A stretch of 64,000 bases of DNA, taken from Nesterenkonia halotolerans. GTDB lineage: Bacteria; Actinomycetota; Actinomycetes; Actinomycetales; Micrococcaceae. This document shows, one piece after another, positions 48,402 through 56,988 of the stretch; the stretch's first letter is position 1; each line of letters starts with the position of its first letter. The notes below the pieces were generated by a model. The model was given only the letters and a program-made list of their open reading frames with translations. It searched no databases and was not told where the DNA came from. Position numbers and translations under genes: made by a program. The stretch is from NCBI RefSeq assembly GCF_014874065.1, contig NZ_JADBEE010000001.1, positions 1,178,001-1,242,000 of the forward strand. Reading direction: 5' to 3'.

Positions 48402-48938
48402 TCAGGTGGCTTCGCTGTCGAAGGGAGCGGCCTGCGCGGAGTCCTCTGGTTCTTGCGGCACAGCGCCGTCGCGGGAGCCCGCCCCGGCCATTCCGGCAGC
48501 GAGAGCTGAACCAGCGGCACCGGCCGTACCCGCGGCGCGGGACGCGGAGCTCGCTGGGACGCCACTGGCAGTGGTTCGGCCATTCGGCTTGCTGCTGCGG
48601 AAGAGTTCTCGCGGGTCGGTCGCCTTCCGAGCGGAATCCAGAGTCCCGGTGACCGCGGAGCGGGCGTCGCGGAAGTCTTCGGAGTATTCGTCGCTCAGCG
48701 CCTCTCGGATGATGCGCCGCGGGTCGTACTGCCGAGGGTCGTACCGCTTCCAGTCCACGTCGTCGAAGTCGGTGCCGGTCTCGTCCTTGAATCGACCCTT
48801 GGCGTCTTCGGCCATGTCACGGGCCTGCCGGACCCAGCGCGCCAGGTTGCGCGCATATTGGGGCAGTCGCTCCGGTCCAAGGATGACCAGTGCGAGCACC
48901 ACCAGAATGACGAACTCATAAGCGTTGATACCGGTCAC
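48402..48938 (-). CDS. tatB: Sec-independent (Tat) translocase subunit TatB
   Basis: 178 residues starting at GTG. The N-terminal helix NAYEFVILVVLALVILGPERLP is followed by the amphipathic segment YARNLARWVRQARDMAEDAKG, the TatA/B hinge (GPERLP) and hinge-adjacent acidic pattern of TatB. The remainder is hydrophilic and Ala/Ser-rich. It works with TatC in folded-protein export; no other tat gene is in the window. It follows an unknown membrane protein gene by 26 bp but has its own leaderless hexamer. Confidence 0.87.
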   Translation of the reverse strand: MTGINAYEFVILVVLALVILGPERLPQYARNLARWVRQARDMAEDAKGRFKDETGTDFDDVDWKRYDPRQYDPRRIIREALSDEYSEDFRDARSAVTGTLDSARKATDPRELFRSSKPNGRTTASGVPASSASRAAGTAGAAGSALAAGMAGAGSRDGAVPQEPEDSAQAAPFDSEAT

Positions 48939-48944
48939 AGACCA

Positions 48945-48950
48945 AGCCTA
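48945..48950 (-). promoter_or_regulatory. -10 hexamer TAGGCT, leaderless start of tatB
   Basis: TAGGCT on the minus strand ends 6 nt before the GTG at 48938. The hexamer lies in the 26-bp gap to the upstream gene. Confidence 0.5.
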
Positions 48951-48964
48951 CCCTCAGCGACCGA

Positions 48965-49858
48965 TCAGTCTGTGAGCCAGTCGAGCAGCTCCTCGAAGCC
49001 GCGCTCCAGCCGCTCGGAGCCCGAGGGCACGATGGGCAGGACCTGGACCCGTGAGCGGTCGGTGGCCATGACCCAGTTGGAGATCTGCTCCGCCGCGGTC
49101 TCCGGCAGATCGGAGCTCACCACGTACTGGACCCTGCCGCTCTCCATGGCGGCGGTCCATTGCTCCTCGTCTTCGGAGATGTAGAGCTGGCACTCGTCGC
49201 CGGTGCGCAGCGTGATGTTCTCCTTGCGGGCGTCCGAGACATCGACCGCGCTCGCCAGCTTCGACTCCAGCGGCGCCATCTCCACTCCGGCCTCCTCGGG
49301 TCTCGTCTCGGAGACGTCGAGATGGTGTTCGCCGTCGGTGAGTCGGATCTGCACCGTGCGGATCCCCGCGACGACGCCGGTCTCGGCGTACTCGGTCGCG
49401 AGCCCGAACCCTGAGAGATGCGGCACGGACCAGCCCAGGCTCTTGAGCGCGTTGAGGCTGTCCAATGGGATCTGCTGGATCTCCGTGGTGTCCGGCGATC
49501 CGGGCAGCACCGAATCGGGGTCATCTACAGGGATCAGATTCAGATCGGTGCTGGTGAGCGGCACGCCGGGGTTCGTCAGCTCGCCGTCACCCTCCTGCTG
49601 GGTCTCGCTGCTCTGCGAGCCCTGGGGCAGAAGCGACTGGACGGAGCTGATCTGGGGCAGGGCTCGTCCGCCGACCACCCAGGCCGCCACGAACACGAGC
49701 ACGCCCAGCAGCACCAGGACGATCAGGGAGAGCACAACAAGCCACCCGGCGCGCGGACGGGTGGCTTCATGAGCGGTCGCAGCACCTGGCCAGCTGCGGT
49801 GCGATTCACCGGTGCTGGCCCCGCGAACGAGCGGAGTACTTGAATCGTGCCTTGTCAT
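48965..49858 (-). CDS. Single-pass membrane protein, possibly MucB/RseB-like
   Basis: 297 residues from ATG 49858. A 38-residue cytoplasmic head, one hydrophobic helix (about residues 39-65, GWLVVLSLIVLVLLGVLVFV) and an extracytoplasmic region follow. A region from about residue 130 (LGWSVPHLSGFGLATEY, TVQIRLTDGEHHLDVSET) loosely resembles the C-terminal beta domain of MucB/RseB and anti-sigma-like proteins. It stands between tatB and a divergent O-methyltransferase, where mycobacteria and many relatives carry sigE, its anti-sigma factor and htrA. The resemblance is by eye and weak. A reading frame open to 50527 is antisense to the methyltransferase. Confidence 0.55.
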   Translation of the reverse strand: MTRHDSSTPLVRGASTGESHRSWPGAATAHEATRPRAGWLVVLSLIVLVLLGVLVFVAAWVVGGRALPQISSVQSLLPQGSQSSETQQEGDGELTNPGVPLTSTDLNLIPVDDPDSVLPGSPDTTEIQQIPLDSLNALKSLGWSVPHLSGFGLATEYAETGVVAGIRTVQIRLTDGEHHLDVSETRPEEAGVEMAPLESKLASAVDVSDARKENITLRTGDECQLYISEDEEQWTAAMESGRVQYVVSSDLPETAAEQISNWVMATDRSRVQVLPIVPSGSERLERGFEELLDWLTD

Positions 49859-50017
49859 CCTGATTATCATGAGGGGTAGAACTGAGCAGAACCTGAAATT
49901 TTTCTGGAAATCTATCAGTATCCGAGAATCCGTTCCTCGGTGACTCCCCTTGCACTCGACCCACAGAAGAGCGCGCACCGTCCCTGCGTCATCACATTCG
50001 TGTTCAGAGAAGGACCC

Positions 50018-50668
50018 ATGAAAGCTCAGCAGCCCCAGCATCCGGTCAAACATTCGAGCTGGGCCTACGCCGAGCAGCACGCTGAGGAGGAGCCGGCACT
50101 GGCCCAGGCTCGCGTCCGGGCCGAGGAGATCGGGGTGCGTCCCGCGAGCCCCGGCGTCGCCGCCCTGCTGACCGTGCTCGCCGCGGCGACGCAGGCGCAT
50201 GCGCTGGTCGAGGTGGGCACCGGCGTGGGGGTCTCCGGGCTGGCTTTGTTGCGCGGAGCACGCGCCGACGCGGTCCTGACCAGCATCGATTATGAGGCCG
50301 ACCATATCCAGGCGGCGCGTGAGACCTTCAAGGATGCCGGTCTTCCCGCGTCTCGAGCCCGATTGATCACCGGGCGAGCCCAACAGGTGTTGGCGCGGCT
50401 GACCACTGGCGCTTACGACGTGGTCCTCATAGATGCGGACGCCGCGCGTGTCGGGGACTACGCGGAGCAGGGCATCCGGCTGCTGCGACCCGCGGGGCTG
50501 TTGATCATCAATGATGCGCTGGACCACGATCGGGTCCCTCGGCCTGCAGTCAGAGAGGACTCCACGCAGGTCATGAGGTCTCTGGAGAAGAGTCTCCAGG
50601 AGGACGGGCGCGTCCAGACCTCGATGCTCGGTGCCGGGACGGGACTTCTGGTGGCGGCCCGCCGCTGA
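50018..50668 (+). CDS. Class I SAM-dependent O-methyltransferase
   Basis: 216 residues from ATG 50018, preceded by AGAAGGA. The SAM-binding loop is EVGTGVGVSGLALLRG (about residues 67-82), the acidic strand end TSIDYE follows, and the metal-binding region LIDADAARVGDY lies at about residue 137, as in COMT/CCoAOMT-like methyltransferases. It is the counterpart of the O-methyltransferase found divergent from sigE in other actinobacteria. Substrate is unknown. Confidence 0.88.
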   Translation: MKAQQPQHPVKHSSWAYAEQHAEEEPALAQARVRAEEIGVRPASPGVAALLTVLAAATQAHALVEVGTGVGVSGLALLRGARADAVLTSIDYEADHIQAARETFKDAGLPASRARLITGRAQQVLARLTTGAYDVVLIDADAARVGDYAEQGIRLLRPAGLLIINDALDHDRVPRPAVREDSTQVMRSLEKSLQEDGRVQTSMLGAGTGLLVAARR

Positions 50669-50728
50669 GCCCGGGAGCCGGAACAGTTCAGGCCGGGCAC
50701 GCTGAACGCGTCCGGCCCGAACAGCAGG

Positions 50729-50899
50729 TCATTCTCCGACGGCTTTGATCAGGCACTGCTTGAGTGCCTGAGCCTCTTCGTTGTTGATCTCGAGGACCAG
50801 CCGGCCCCCTCCGTCGATCGGCACCCGCATGATCAGGCTGCGTCCCTCCTGAGTGACCTCCATCGGACCGTCGCCAGTACGCGGTTTCATTGCAGCCAT
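50729..50899 (-). CDS. DUF3117 protein
   Basis: 56 residues: begins MAAMKPRTGDGPMEVTQEGR and ends NNEEAQALKQCLIKAVGE. This is the tiny DUF3117 family, nearly invariant across actinobacteria, function unknown. AAGGGA lies 9 nt before the ATG. It stands alone between the O-methyltransferase and the DivIVA-like gene. Confidence 0.93.
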   Translation of the reverse strand: MAAMKPRTGDGPMEVTQEGRSLIMRVPIDGGGRLVLEINNEEAQALKQCLIKAVGE

Positions 50900-50999
50900 C
50901 GAGTGCATCCCTTCTGAAGTTCTATAGCGTGCGTGTCCATGCCTGATGCAGAGATCCAGCGCCTGAACTCACTCTATTATCTCGCATCTGCGAGGAATG

Positions 51000-51386
51000 T
51001 CACTCCGCTCGATGAAATCCGGAATCGGGCTCCCCTCCGCGGGATGCAGATTCGCCCTTGTCAGAGGTCCGGGTGGGGAGCTCCGGGGAGTCCCGATCGG
51101 CCCTGTCCCGCTGCGCCTCTGCCTCACGCAGCTGCGCTTCGAGCGCATCGAGCAGCCCGTCCACCTGGTCCATGCGGTATCCGCGGACCGCGGAGTCCAG
51201 GCGCAGCTCTTCGAGGTCCGCGGAGGTGATCTCCGTCTGCGCACGACGGCGCAGCAGATCCTCCACGTCGGAGGTCGCTGCGGCAGAACCATCGGGTTCG
51301 GGGACCGCAGCACCTTCCCAGCGGCCCAGGATGGCAGCGGCCACGCCGACGAGCAGGACCAGTGCGAGCAGTGAGAGCCAGAGCAT
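51000..51386 (-). CDS. DivIVA-domain small membrane protein
   Basis: 128 residues. One N-terminal helix (residues 1-20) is followed by a DivIVA-like short motif SAVRGYRMDQVDGLLDALEAQLREAE, which matches the repeated 'DivIVA domain' pattern (RGYR..QVD..L..L). The C-terminus is hydrophilic. Probably a small polar or septal adaptor, but it lacks the long coiled coil of Wag31. It is 4 bp behind the sirtuin gene, likely co-transcribed. Confidence 0.72.
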   Translation of the reverse strand: MLWLSLLALVLLVGVAAAILGRWEGAAVPEPDGSAAATSDVEDLLRRRAQTEITSADLEELRLDSAVRGYRMDQVDGLLDALEAQLREAEAQRDRADRDSPELPTRTSDKGESASRGGEPDSGFHRAE

Positions 51387-51390
51387 GAGT

Positions 51391-52191
51391 TCAGTCCACC
51401 CCCAGCGCCTGCATCAGAGCCGGAAGCATCTCCCCCGCGGGGCCTCGCAGCCGGTGGTGCATGGCGTCACTGAGCTCGGTGGACTCGGGGTTGATCTCGA
51501 TCAGGGGCGTCCCGCGTTCCATGCCCAGCAGCGGCAGCGAGGCCGCCGGCTGGACCAGCCCCGAGGTGCCGACCACCAGAATCAGGTCTGCGGCGCGCAT
51601 GGCTTCGGCCGTGCGCTCGAAATCCTCCATCGGCAGGGGTTCGCCGAACCAGACCACCGAGGGTCGGACCATCCCCTGCTCACAGACCTGGCAGAGCGGT
51701 GGCTCCTCCGGCTCGGACGGTGGCTGGGCGCCGTCGTACTGGGGTGTGGTGAGCTCGGCCGGGGCTCCGCACTCGTGGCAGTGGTGGGCCATGATGCTGC
51801 CGTGGAGGTGGGCGAGGACCTCGGCTCCGGCACGTTCGTGCAGGTCATCCACGTTCTGAGTCGCGATGCTCAGTGTTCCTCCGCTCGAGCGGAGCCGCTG
51901 CTGCCAGTGGGCGAGCGCCAGGTGCCCGGGGTTGGGCTGGACGCCCTGGATCAGCGATGCCCGCCAGCGGTACCAGGTGTGCACCACGTCCGGATCGTTC
52001 TCGAACGCCTCGGGGGTGGCGAGATCCTGCGCGGAGTACTGCTCCCAGAGGCCCGTCTGGACCTCCCGAAAGGTGGGAACCCCGGATTCCGCGGAGATGC
52101 CGGCGCCGCTGAAGACGGCGACGTGGCGGGCTGCTCGAGCAAGGTTCAGCACCTCGTCGGGAATGTGCGGGACCGCAGGTTCATCAGACAT
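51391..52191 (-). CDS. cobB: SIR2-family NAD-dependent protein deacylase, class III
   Basis: 266 residues. NAD site GAGISAESGVPTFR (about residues 29-42), TQNVDDLHERAG, catalytic His in LHGS, zinc ligands CHEC and CQVC, then GTSGLVQPAA. The segment HTWYRWR supplies the Tyr-x2-Arg pair that in SIRT5/CobB class III enzymes binds succinyl and malonyl groups, so desuccinylation is likely. A 20-residue acidic insert separates the zinc Cys pairs. The start is supported by a TAACGT hexamer. Confidence 0.9.
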   Translation of the reverse strand: MSDEPAVPHIPDEVLNLARAARHVAVFSGAGISAESGVPTFREVQTGLWEQYSAQDLATPEAFENDPDVVHTWYRWRASLIQGVQPNPGHLALAHWQQRLRSSGGTLSIATQNVDDLHERAGAEVLAHLHGSIMAHHCHECGAPAELTTPQYDGAQPPSEPEEPPLCQVCEQGMVRPSVVWFGEPLPMEDFERTAEAMRAADLILVVGTSGLVQPAASLPLLGMERGTPLIEINPESTELSDAMHHRLRGPAGEMLPALMQALGVD

Positions 52192-52198
52192 GTCCCCT

Positions 52199-52204
52199 AC
52201 GTTA
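52199..52204 (-). promoter_or_regulatory. -10 hexamer TAACGT, leaderless start of the sirtuin gene
   Basis: TAACGT on the minus strand ends 7 nt before the ATG at 52191. Confidence 0.45.
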
Positions 52205-52303
52205 TCTATCCTGGGTCACCGAGACTACGCTTGAGGGTGAGTCCACCCCTCTGGGTCGGCTCGAGGACAGCAACCAGGCTGTGCTGACGTCTTGGAGGAC
52301 ACC

Positions 52304-52693
52304 ATGAGCCAGATCCCACCCGAGTCCCAAGGCCAGTGGCAGCAGCCCGAGGCGCCGCGGGCTGTGCCGCTGAGCGCCGGTGAGGAGCAGGGCTGGGGTG
52401 TGGGGATGCACCTCGGCGGCGTCTTCCTCTCCTGGCTCGTGCCGCTGGTGCTGTGGCTGGTCTTCCGCGAACGCAGCCGGATGCTCGATGATCACGGGAA
52501 GGAGGCGCTGAACTTCCAGATCACGCTGTTCATCGGCTATGTGATCGGCACGGTCACCACGGTGATCCTGATCGGTTTCGTGATTCTGCCGATCATCTGG
52601 CTGCTCTCCGTGGTGTTCAGCATCCTTGCCGCCGTCGCCGCCTACCAGCGCCGCCCGTACCGCTACCCGCTGACCATCCGCTTCATCTCCTGA
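52304..52693 (+). CDS. DUF4870 membrane protein
   Basis: 129 residues from ATG 52304 (GGAGGA upstream). A polar head of about 30 residues is followed by three hydrophobic segments (about residues 36-54, 68-88, 90-110) with the DUF4870/Tic20-like signature VFRERSRMLDDHGKEALNFQIT between the first two. Function is unknown. It is convergent with the ABC exporter genes, with a hairpin between. Confidence 0.87.
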   Translation: MSQIPPESQGQWQQPEAPRAVPLSAGEEQGWGVGMHLGGVFLSWLVPLVLWLVFRERSRMLDDHGKEALNFQITLFIGYVIGTVTTVILIGFVILPIIWLLSVVFSILAAVAAYQRRPYRYPLTIRFIS

Positions 52694-52719
52694 GCGAACC
52701 GCCCCGCTGACGGTGGGCC

Positions 52720-52766
52720 GCGGGTGGCTCGCGGCGCGCAGTGATCAGCCGCGGGCAGCCACCCGC
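52720..52766. terminator. Hairpin between convergent genes
   Basis: GCGGGTGGCT (52720-52729) pairs with AGCCACCCGC (52757-52766), continuing as CGCGGC/GCCGCG after a 3-nt bulge, with a 12-nt loop. It is a likely shared terminator although no U-tract is present. Confidence 0.6.
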
Positions 52767-53596
52767 TAGCTCTTGCGGTTGTAGAAGTACATCGACACCG
52801 GGCCGAAGACGCCCACCAGCACCGCGCAGTAGACGAGCACCAGGGTCACGCTGCCGAAGTCACCCATTCCTGCCATGAGCTCGCGAATGGCGGTCACGAC
52901 CACGGAGACAGGGTTGACCTCGACGGCGCCCTGCAGCCAGCTGGGCATGGTCTCCGGGTCCACGAAGATGTTGGACGCGAAGGTCAGCGGCATCATGATG
53001 AACATCGAGATGCCCATGGCTGCCTGCTCGGTGCGCACCAGCAGCGAGATCACGGTCCAGATCCAGGACAGGCTGAAGCTGAAGAGCAGCAGCAGCACGA
53101 AGGCCATCAGCACCCCGGTGAGACCGCCCTCGGGGCGGAACCCCATCACGAAGCCCACGAGCAGGATGATGGTGCCCGCGAGGATATAGCGGACCTGATC
53201 CCCGAGCAGCGCGCCGACCAGCTGAGCCGGACGCCAGGTGGGCAGCGAGCGGAAGCGGTCGAAGACGCCCTTGGAGATGTCGCGGTTGAGCGTGATGCCG
53301 GTGTACATGGTGATCATGATCATCGTCTGCACGAAGATTCCGGGTATCAGCCACTGCACGTAGCCGTCCACGGAACCGGCGATCGCGCCGCCGAAGATGT
53401 AGGTGAACATCACGGTCATCATGATCGGGAAGACCGTGACGTCGAAGAGCTGTTCGGGGATGTGTTTGATCTTCAGCAGTGCTCGCCAGCCGTAGGTCAG
53501 CGAGGCGCTGACCGCGCCTGATGGGGCGGGCCGTTCCTCTGCCGGGACGAGCACGTTTCTGATCTTCTGGCTCTGGTCCTGCGCCGTGGTGGTCAC
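52766..53596 (-). CDS. ABC-2 type exporter permease (DrrB-like)
   Basis: 276 residues, six hydrophobic segments. [36 protein letters not shown] and the late [25 protein letters not shown] region are typical of daunorubicin-resistance DrrB-type permeases. It exports drugs or lipids in partnership with the ATPase encoded upstream, which it overlaps by 4 bp. The true substrate is unknown. The first 30 residues are cytoplasmic. Confidence 0.88.
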   Translation of the reverse strand: MTTTAQDQSQKIRNVLVPAEERPAPSGAVSASLTYGWRALLKIKHIPEQLFDVTVFPIMMTVMFTYIFGGAIAGSVDGYVQWLIPGIFVQTMIMITMYTGITLNRDISKGVFDRFRSLPTWRPAQLVGALLGDQVRYILAGTIILLVGFVMGFRPEGGLTGVLMAFVLLLLFSFSLSWIWTVISLLVRTEQAAMGISMFIMMPLTFASNIFVDPETMPSWLQGAVEVNPVSVVVTAIRELMAGMGDFGSVTLVLVYCAVLVGVFGPVSMYFYNRKS

Positions 53597-54582
53597 GCCG
53601 CCTCCTCCTGTGCCGCCGGGGCCTCGCCCTCGGTCGCCTCGTGAACTGTCTTATGGCCGGTCAGGGCGAGGAACACCTCGTCCAAGCTGGGCTGACCCAG
53701 CGCGAAGGTCTCCACGGCCAGGCCGGAGTCCTGCAGGGCGATGAGCGCGGAGGCCGCACGGGATTCGTCCTCGAGCCGCACGGTCAGCGCGGCGGAGTCT
53801 GATTCGCGGATGACCTCGGTCATCAGGGTGCGGCCCAGGATCTCGGCCGCCTCTTCGCGGCGGGCTGGATCCGCGACTCGTACCTTGAGCGCCCCGGTGC
53901 CCACCTGGGCCTTGAGCTGACCGGGGGTGCCTTCGGCGATGACCTTGCCGGTGTCGATCACCGCGATCCGGTCCGCGAGCTGGTCGGCTTCCTCCAGGTG
54001 CTGGGTGGTGAGCAGGATCGTGGTGCCGCCGGCCACCAGGGTGCGGATGATGTCCCAGACCTGGTTGCGGCTTCGCGGATCGATTCCAGTGGTGGGCTCA
54101 TCCAGGAACATGAGCTGCGGGGTGACGATCAGCGATCCGGCGATGTCCAGGCGTCGCCGCATGCCCCCGGAGTACTTCTTGACCTGGCGGGTGGCGGCCT
54201 CGGTGAGGCCGAAGGCGTCCAGCAGCGTCATGCCGCGGACCTTCGCGTCCCGGGAGCTGTAGCCCAGCAGGCGTCCCAGCAGCATCAGGTTCTCGATGCC
54301 GGTGAGATCCTCATCCAGTGAGGCGAACTGTCCGGTCAGCGCGATCTTCTCGCGGATGGCCTTGGGCTCGGTGAACACGTCATGTCCGAGCACCCTCGCC
54401 TCGCCTGCATCTGGGCGCAGCAAGGTGGCGAGCATTCTGATCGCGGTGGTCTTGCCGGCTCCGTTGGGACCCAGCACCCCATAGATGCCGCCCTGTGGAA
54501 TGTGCAGGTCGATCTCGTCGACGGCGGCGGTGTTGCCGAACCGTTTGACCAGTCCGCGCGTTTCAATGGCCGGCACGCTCAT
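53593..54582 (-). CDS. ABC exporter ATPase (DrrA-like)
   Basis: 329 residues from ATG 54582. Walker [11 protein letters not shown]-loop [14 protein letters not shown], signature [15 protein letters not shown], Walker [13 protein letters not shown] and H-loop [13 protein letters not shown] are all intact. The C-terminal ~90 residues match the DrrA extension ([15 protein letters not shown]). An upstream TTG in frame is ignored in favour of the ATG with GGGGGA 9 nt away. It is first in a two-gene operon. Confidence 0.92.
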   Translation of the reverse strand: MSVPAIETRGLVKRFGNTAAVDEIDLHIPQGGIYGVLGPNGAGKTTAIRMLATLLRPDAGEARVLGHDVFTEPKAIREKIALTGQFASLDEDLTGIENLMLLGRLLGYSSRDAKVRGMTLLDAFGLTEAATRQVKKYSGGMRRRLDIAGSLIVTPQLMFLDEPTTGIDPRSRNQVWDIIRTLVAGGTTILLTTQHLEEADQLADRIAVIDTGKVIAEGTPGQLKAQVGTGALKVRVADPARREEAAEILGRTLMTEVIRESDSAALTVRLEDESRAASALIALQDSGLAVETFALGQPSLDEVFLALTGHKTVHEATEGEAPAAQEEAA

Positions 54583-54694
54583 GTGCAGCAATCCCCCCTG
54601 AGATTCGTTTCATGATTGGGGTCCAGTCTAGTCCGCGGACCCCGTGGGGGAAGCCCTCTGGGCCCCGTGCAGCTCCGCGCCGACGGCGCCGTGC

Positions 54695-56875
54695 TCAGCC
54701 GAGCTGCTGCCAGAGCCAGCGGTAGATCAGCGCATTCATGGTGGCCTGCTGCTCCGGGTTCGCCGCCCCGCCGTGCCCGCCTTCGATGTTCTCCCAGTAG
54801 GTGACGTCGGCGCCGAGGGTCTCCAGGGCTGCCGTCATCTTCCGGGCGTGCCCCGGGTGGACTCGGTCATCCCGGGTGGAGGTGGTCAGCAGCACCGGCG
54901 GGTACTCCACACCCTCGGCGAGCAGGTGGTAGGGCGAGAAGTCCGCCATGTACTCCCAGTCCGCGGTCTCCGGGTCCCCGTACTCGGCGCGCCAGGACGC
55001 TCCCGCGAGCAGCTGGGCGAACCGGCGCATATCCAGCAGCGGCACCTGGATGACGACGGCGCCGAACAGCTCCGGGTACTGGGTGAGCATGTTTCCGGTG
55101 AGCAGACCACCGTTGGAGCCGCCCCGGCAGGCGAGCTTCTCCACGGTGGTGACGCCGGTGGCGACCAGGTCCCTTGCCACGGCGGCGAAGTCCTCGTTCG
55201 CTCGGTTGCGGTTCTCCTTCAGGGCAGCCTGATGCCAGCCGGGCCCGTACTCGCCGCCTCCGCGGATGTTCGCCACGGCGAAGACTCCCCCGGCCTCCAA
55301 CCAGGCCTTGCCGGCCAGGCCCAGGTAGCTCGGGGTCTGCGAGATCTGGAATCCGCCATAGCCATAGAGGATGGTCGGGTGCGGCTCGGGGCCGGCGATC
55401 TGGGTGGCGCCGGGCACCTGGTCCTGCTCAGCGGTCTCGGCAGCCTGCACCGCCTCGGCGCGGCCGATCAGAAAGTACGGGATCCGCGTGCCGTCTGCGC
55501 TGGTGGCGAAGGCCTGCACCGAGGCGAGCCCGTCGGCCTCGAATCGCTCGGGCGCCTGCTTCAGCAGTTCAAGACTTGGCTGCTCACCCGCGCGCAGCGC
55601 GCCCAGGTCTCCGCGGTAGAGGCTGGTGGGAGTGACCCAGTCGTTGCTGGTCACCCACACCTCGTCGGAGTCCTCCGCATCCACAGCCCCCACACTGAGC
55701 GATCCTCCGAGATCCTCGAACGCCACGGACTCCTGCCACTGGCCACCCTCGCGCCAATGGGCCTGCACTCGGTGGATCACGTCCTGCAGGATGGTCAGCA
55801 CGAACATGTCTCGGGTCACCGCGACGTTGAGCAGCGCAGCGGACTCGGTGGGTTCGAAGAGCACGGTCAGCTTCGGCTCTCCGGCGATGAACGCCTCGGC
55901 GTCGCCGACGATCAGGCTTCCCCCGCGGTAGTCCACGCCGTGGTGGCTGAAGTCGGTGCGCGGGCGCAGCACGATCAGGTCCCGGTGGAAGCCCACGGAG
56001 ACGTCGGTGGGCACCTCGATCCGGGTCAGCGCATCCTCTGCCGCAGGATCCAACAGGTAGGTCTCGCGGTCGTAGAAGCCCAGCAGCCTGAGACCGAAGT
56101 GGCGTTCAAAGCCGGGAGTGCTGTCATAGCCGACGACGGCGGTCATCTCGTCGGGCTCCACGCTGAGGACCGCGCGCGCTTCGGTCAGCGGCGTGCCGCG
56201 ATGCCAGCGTCGCGCCACGCGGGGATAGCCGGACGTGGTGACGGCGTCGGGTCCGGCGTCATGGGTCATGTACACGGTGTCTCGGTCGATCCAGCTCAAC
56301 CCGCCCTTGCCCTGGGGAAGGTGGAAGCCGCCGTCGGCCTCGGGGACGAAGCTCTTGGTGACCAGGTCGAACTCCCGGGTGACATCAGCATCGGAGCCGC
56401 CCGGGGACAGCGAGATCAGCGTGTGGCGCCACGGGGCGTCGTCGTTGCTGTCTTGGGCGCTGCTGTGCGGGCGCAGCACCTCGGCGCCGTGCCAGACCCA
56501 GGTGACACCCTCCTCGGCGCTGAGCGCATCGAGATCGAGCAGGATCTCCCACTCCGGGGTCTCGGTGCGGTAGGAAGCCTCGGTGGTGCGTCGCCACAGC
56601 CCCTGCGGGTGTTCTGCGTCGGTCCAGAAGTTATAGAGATGGTCGCCGCGCTTGTTCACCCCGGGGATGCGGTCGGAGGCGTCGAGGATGTCGCGCAGCT
56701 GGGTGCGCAGCGGAGCGAACTCAGCGTCCTGGATGCGCTCCTCGGCACGGGCGTTGCGCTCACGCACCCACTCCAGGGCGCGATCTCCGCTGACGTCCTC
56801 GAGCCACAGGTGCGGATCGGCCTCGGCCGGGTCGCGGTGCGGGTCGATCAGGGGCTTCGCCGAAGGGAGAGTCAT
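54695..56875 (-). CDS. S9-family prolyl oligopeptidase
   Basis: 726 residues from ATG 56875. An N-terminal beta-propeller (about residues 70-430) is followed by an alpha/beta-hydrolase domain with the nucleophile in CRGGSNGGLL, Asp in TTSTRDDRVHP and His in NIEGGHGGA. The GYGGFQIS and NIRGGGEYG oxyanion-region signatures are those of the POP/PREP family. It cleaves oligopeptides after proline and should be cytosolic. The start is moved 18 bp inside the longest frame because a -10 hexamer sits in the extension. Its upstream region contains palindrome copy 3. Confidence 0.9.
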   Translation of the reverse strand: MTLPSAKPLIDPHRDPAEADPHLWLEDVSGDRALEWVRERNARAEERIQDAEFAPLRTQLRDILDASDRIPGVNKRGDHLYNFWTDAEHPQGLWRRTTEASYRTETPEWEILLDLDALSAEEGVTWVWHGAEVLRPHSSAQDSNDDAPWRHTLISLSPGGSDADVTREFDLVTKSFVPEADGGFHLPQGKGGLSWIDRDTVYMTHDAGPDAVTTSGYPRVARRWHRGTPLTEARAVLSVEPDEMTAVVGYDSTPGFERHFGLRLLGFYDRETYLLDPAAEDALTRIEVPTDVSVGFHRDLIVLRPRTDFSHHGVDYRGGSLIVGDAEAFIAGEPKLTVLFEPTESAALLNVAVTRDMFVLTILQDVIHRVQAHWREGGQWQESVAFEDLGGSLSVGAVDAEDSDEVWVTSNDWVTPTSLYRGDLGALRAGEQPSLELLKQAPERFEADGLASVQAFATSADGTRIPYFLIGRAEAVQAAETAEQDQVPGATQIAGPEPHPTILYGYGGFQISQTPSYLGLAGKAWLEAGGVFAVANIRGGGEYGPGWHQAALKENRNRANEDFAAVARDLVATGVTTVEKLACRGGSNGGLLTGNMLTQYPELFGAVVIQVPLLDMRRFAQLLAGASWRAEYGDPETADWEYMADFSPYHLLAEGVEYPPVLLTTSTRDDRVHPGHARKMTAALETLGADVTYWENIEGGHGGAANPEQQATMNALIYRWLWQQLG

Positions 56876-56882
56876 ATCCCCA

Positions 56883-56888
56883 ATCCTA
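56883..56888 (-). promoter_or_regulatory. -10 hexamer TAGGAT, leaderless start of the peptidase gene
   Basis: TAGGAT on the minus strand ends 7 nt before the ATG at 56875. Its -35 position would fall inside the palindromic element. Confidence 0.5.
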
Positions 56889-56892
56889 GCCA

Positions 56893-56975
56893 CCCGCGTT
56901 TTACCTGGGCTTGCGTGGTCTACCGGGGCAACGGTCTGCCCGGTAGACCACGCAACGGGGGGGGTAAAACGTGGG
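56893..56975. repeat. Four-half-site palindromic element, type A copy 3
   Basis: An 83-bp nested palindrome 13 bp behind the ppc stop. Outer arms are CCCGCGTTTTACC and GGTAAAACGTGGG. The inner arms TTGCGTGGTCTACCGGG (56911-56927) and CCCGGTAGACCACGCAA (56939-56955) are a perfect 17-bp inverted repeat, the best paired of the three copies. Here it lies between two genes on the same strand and abuts the next gene's promoter. Confidence 0.82.
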
Positions 56976-56988
56976 AAGGGAGGGCGGA

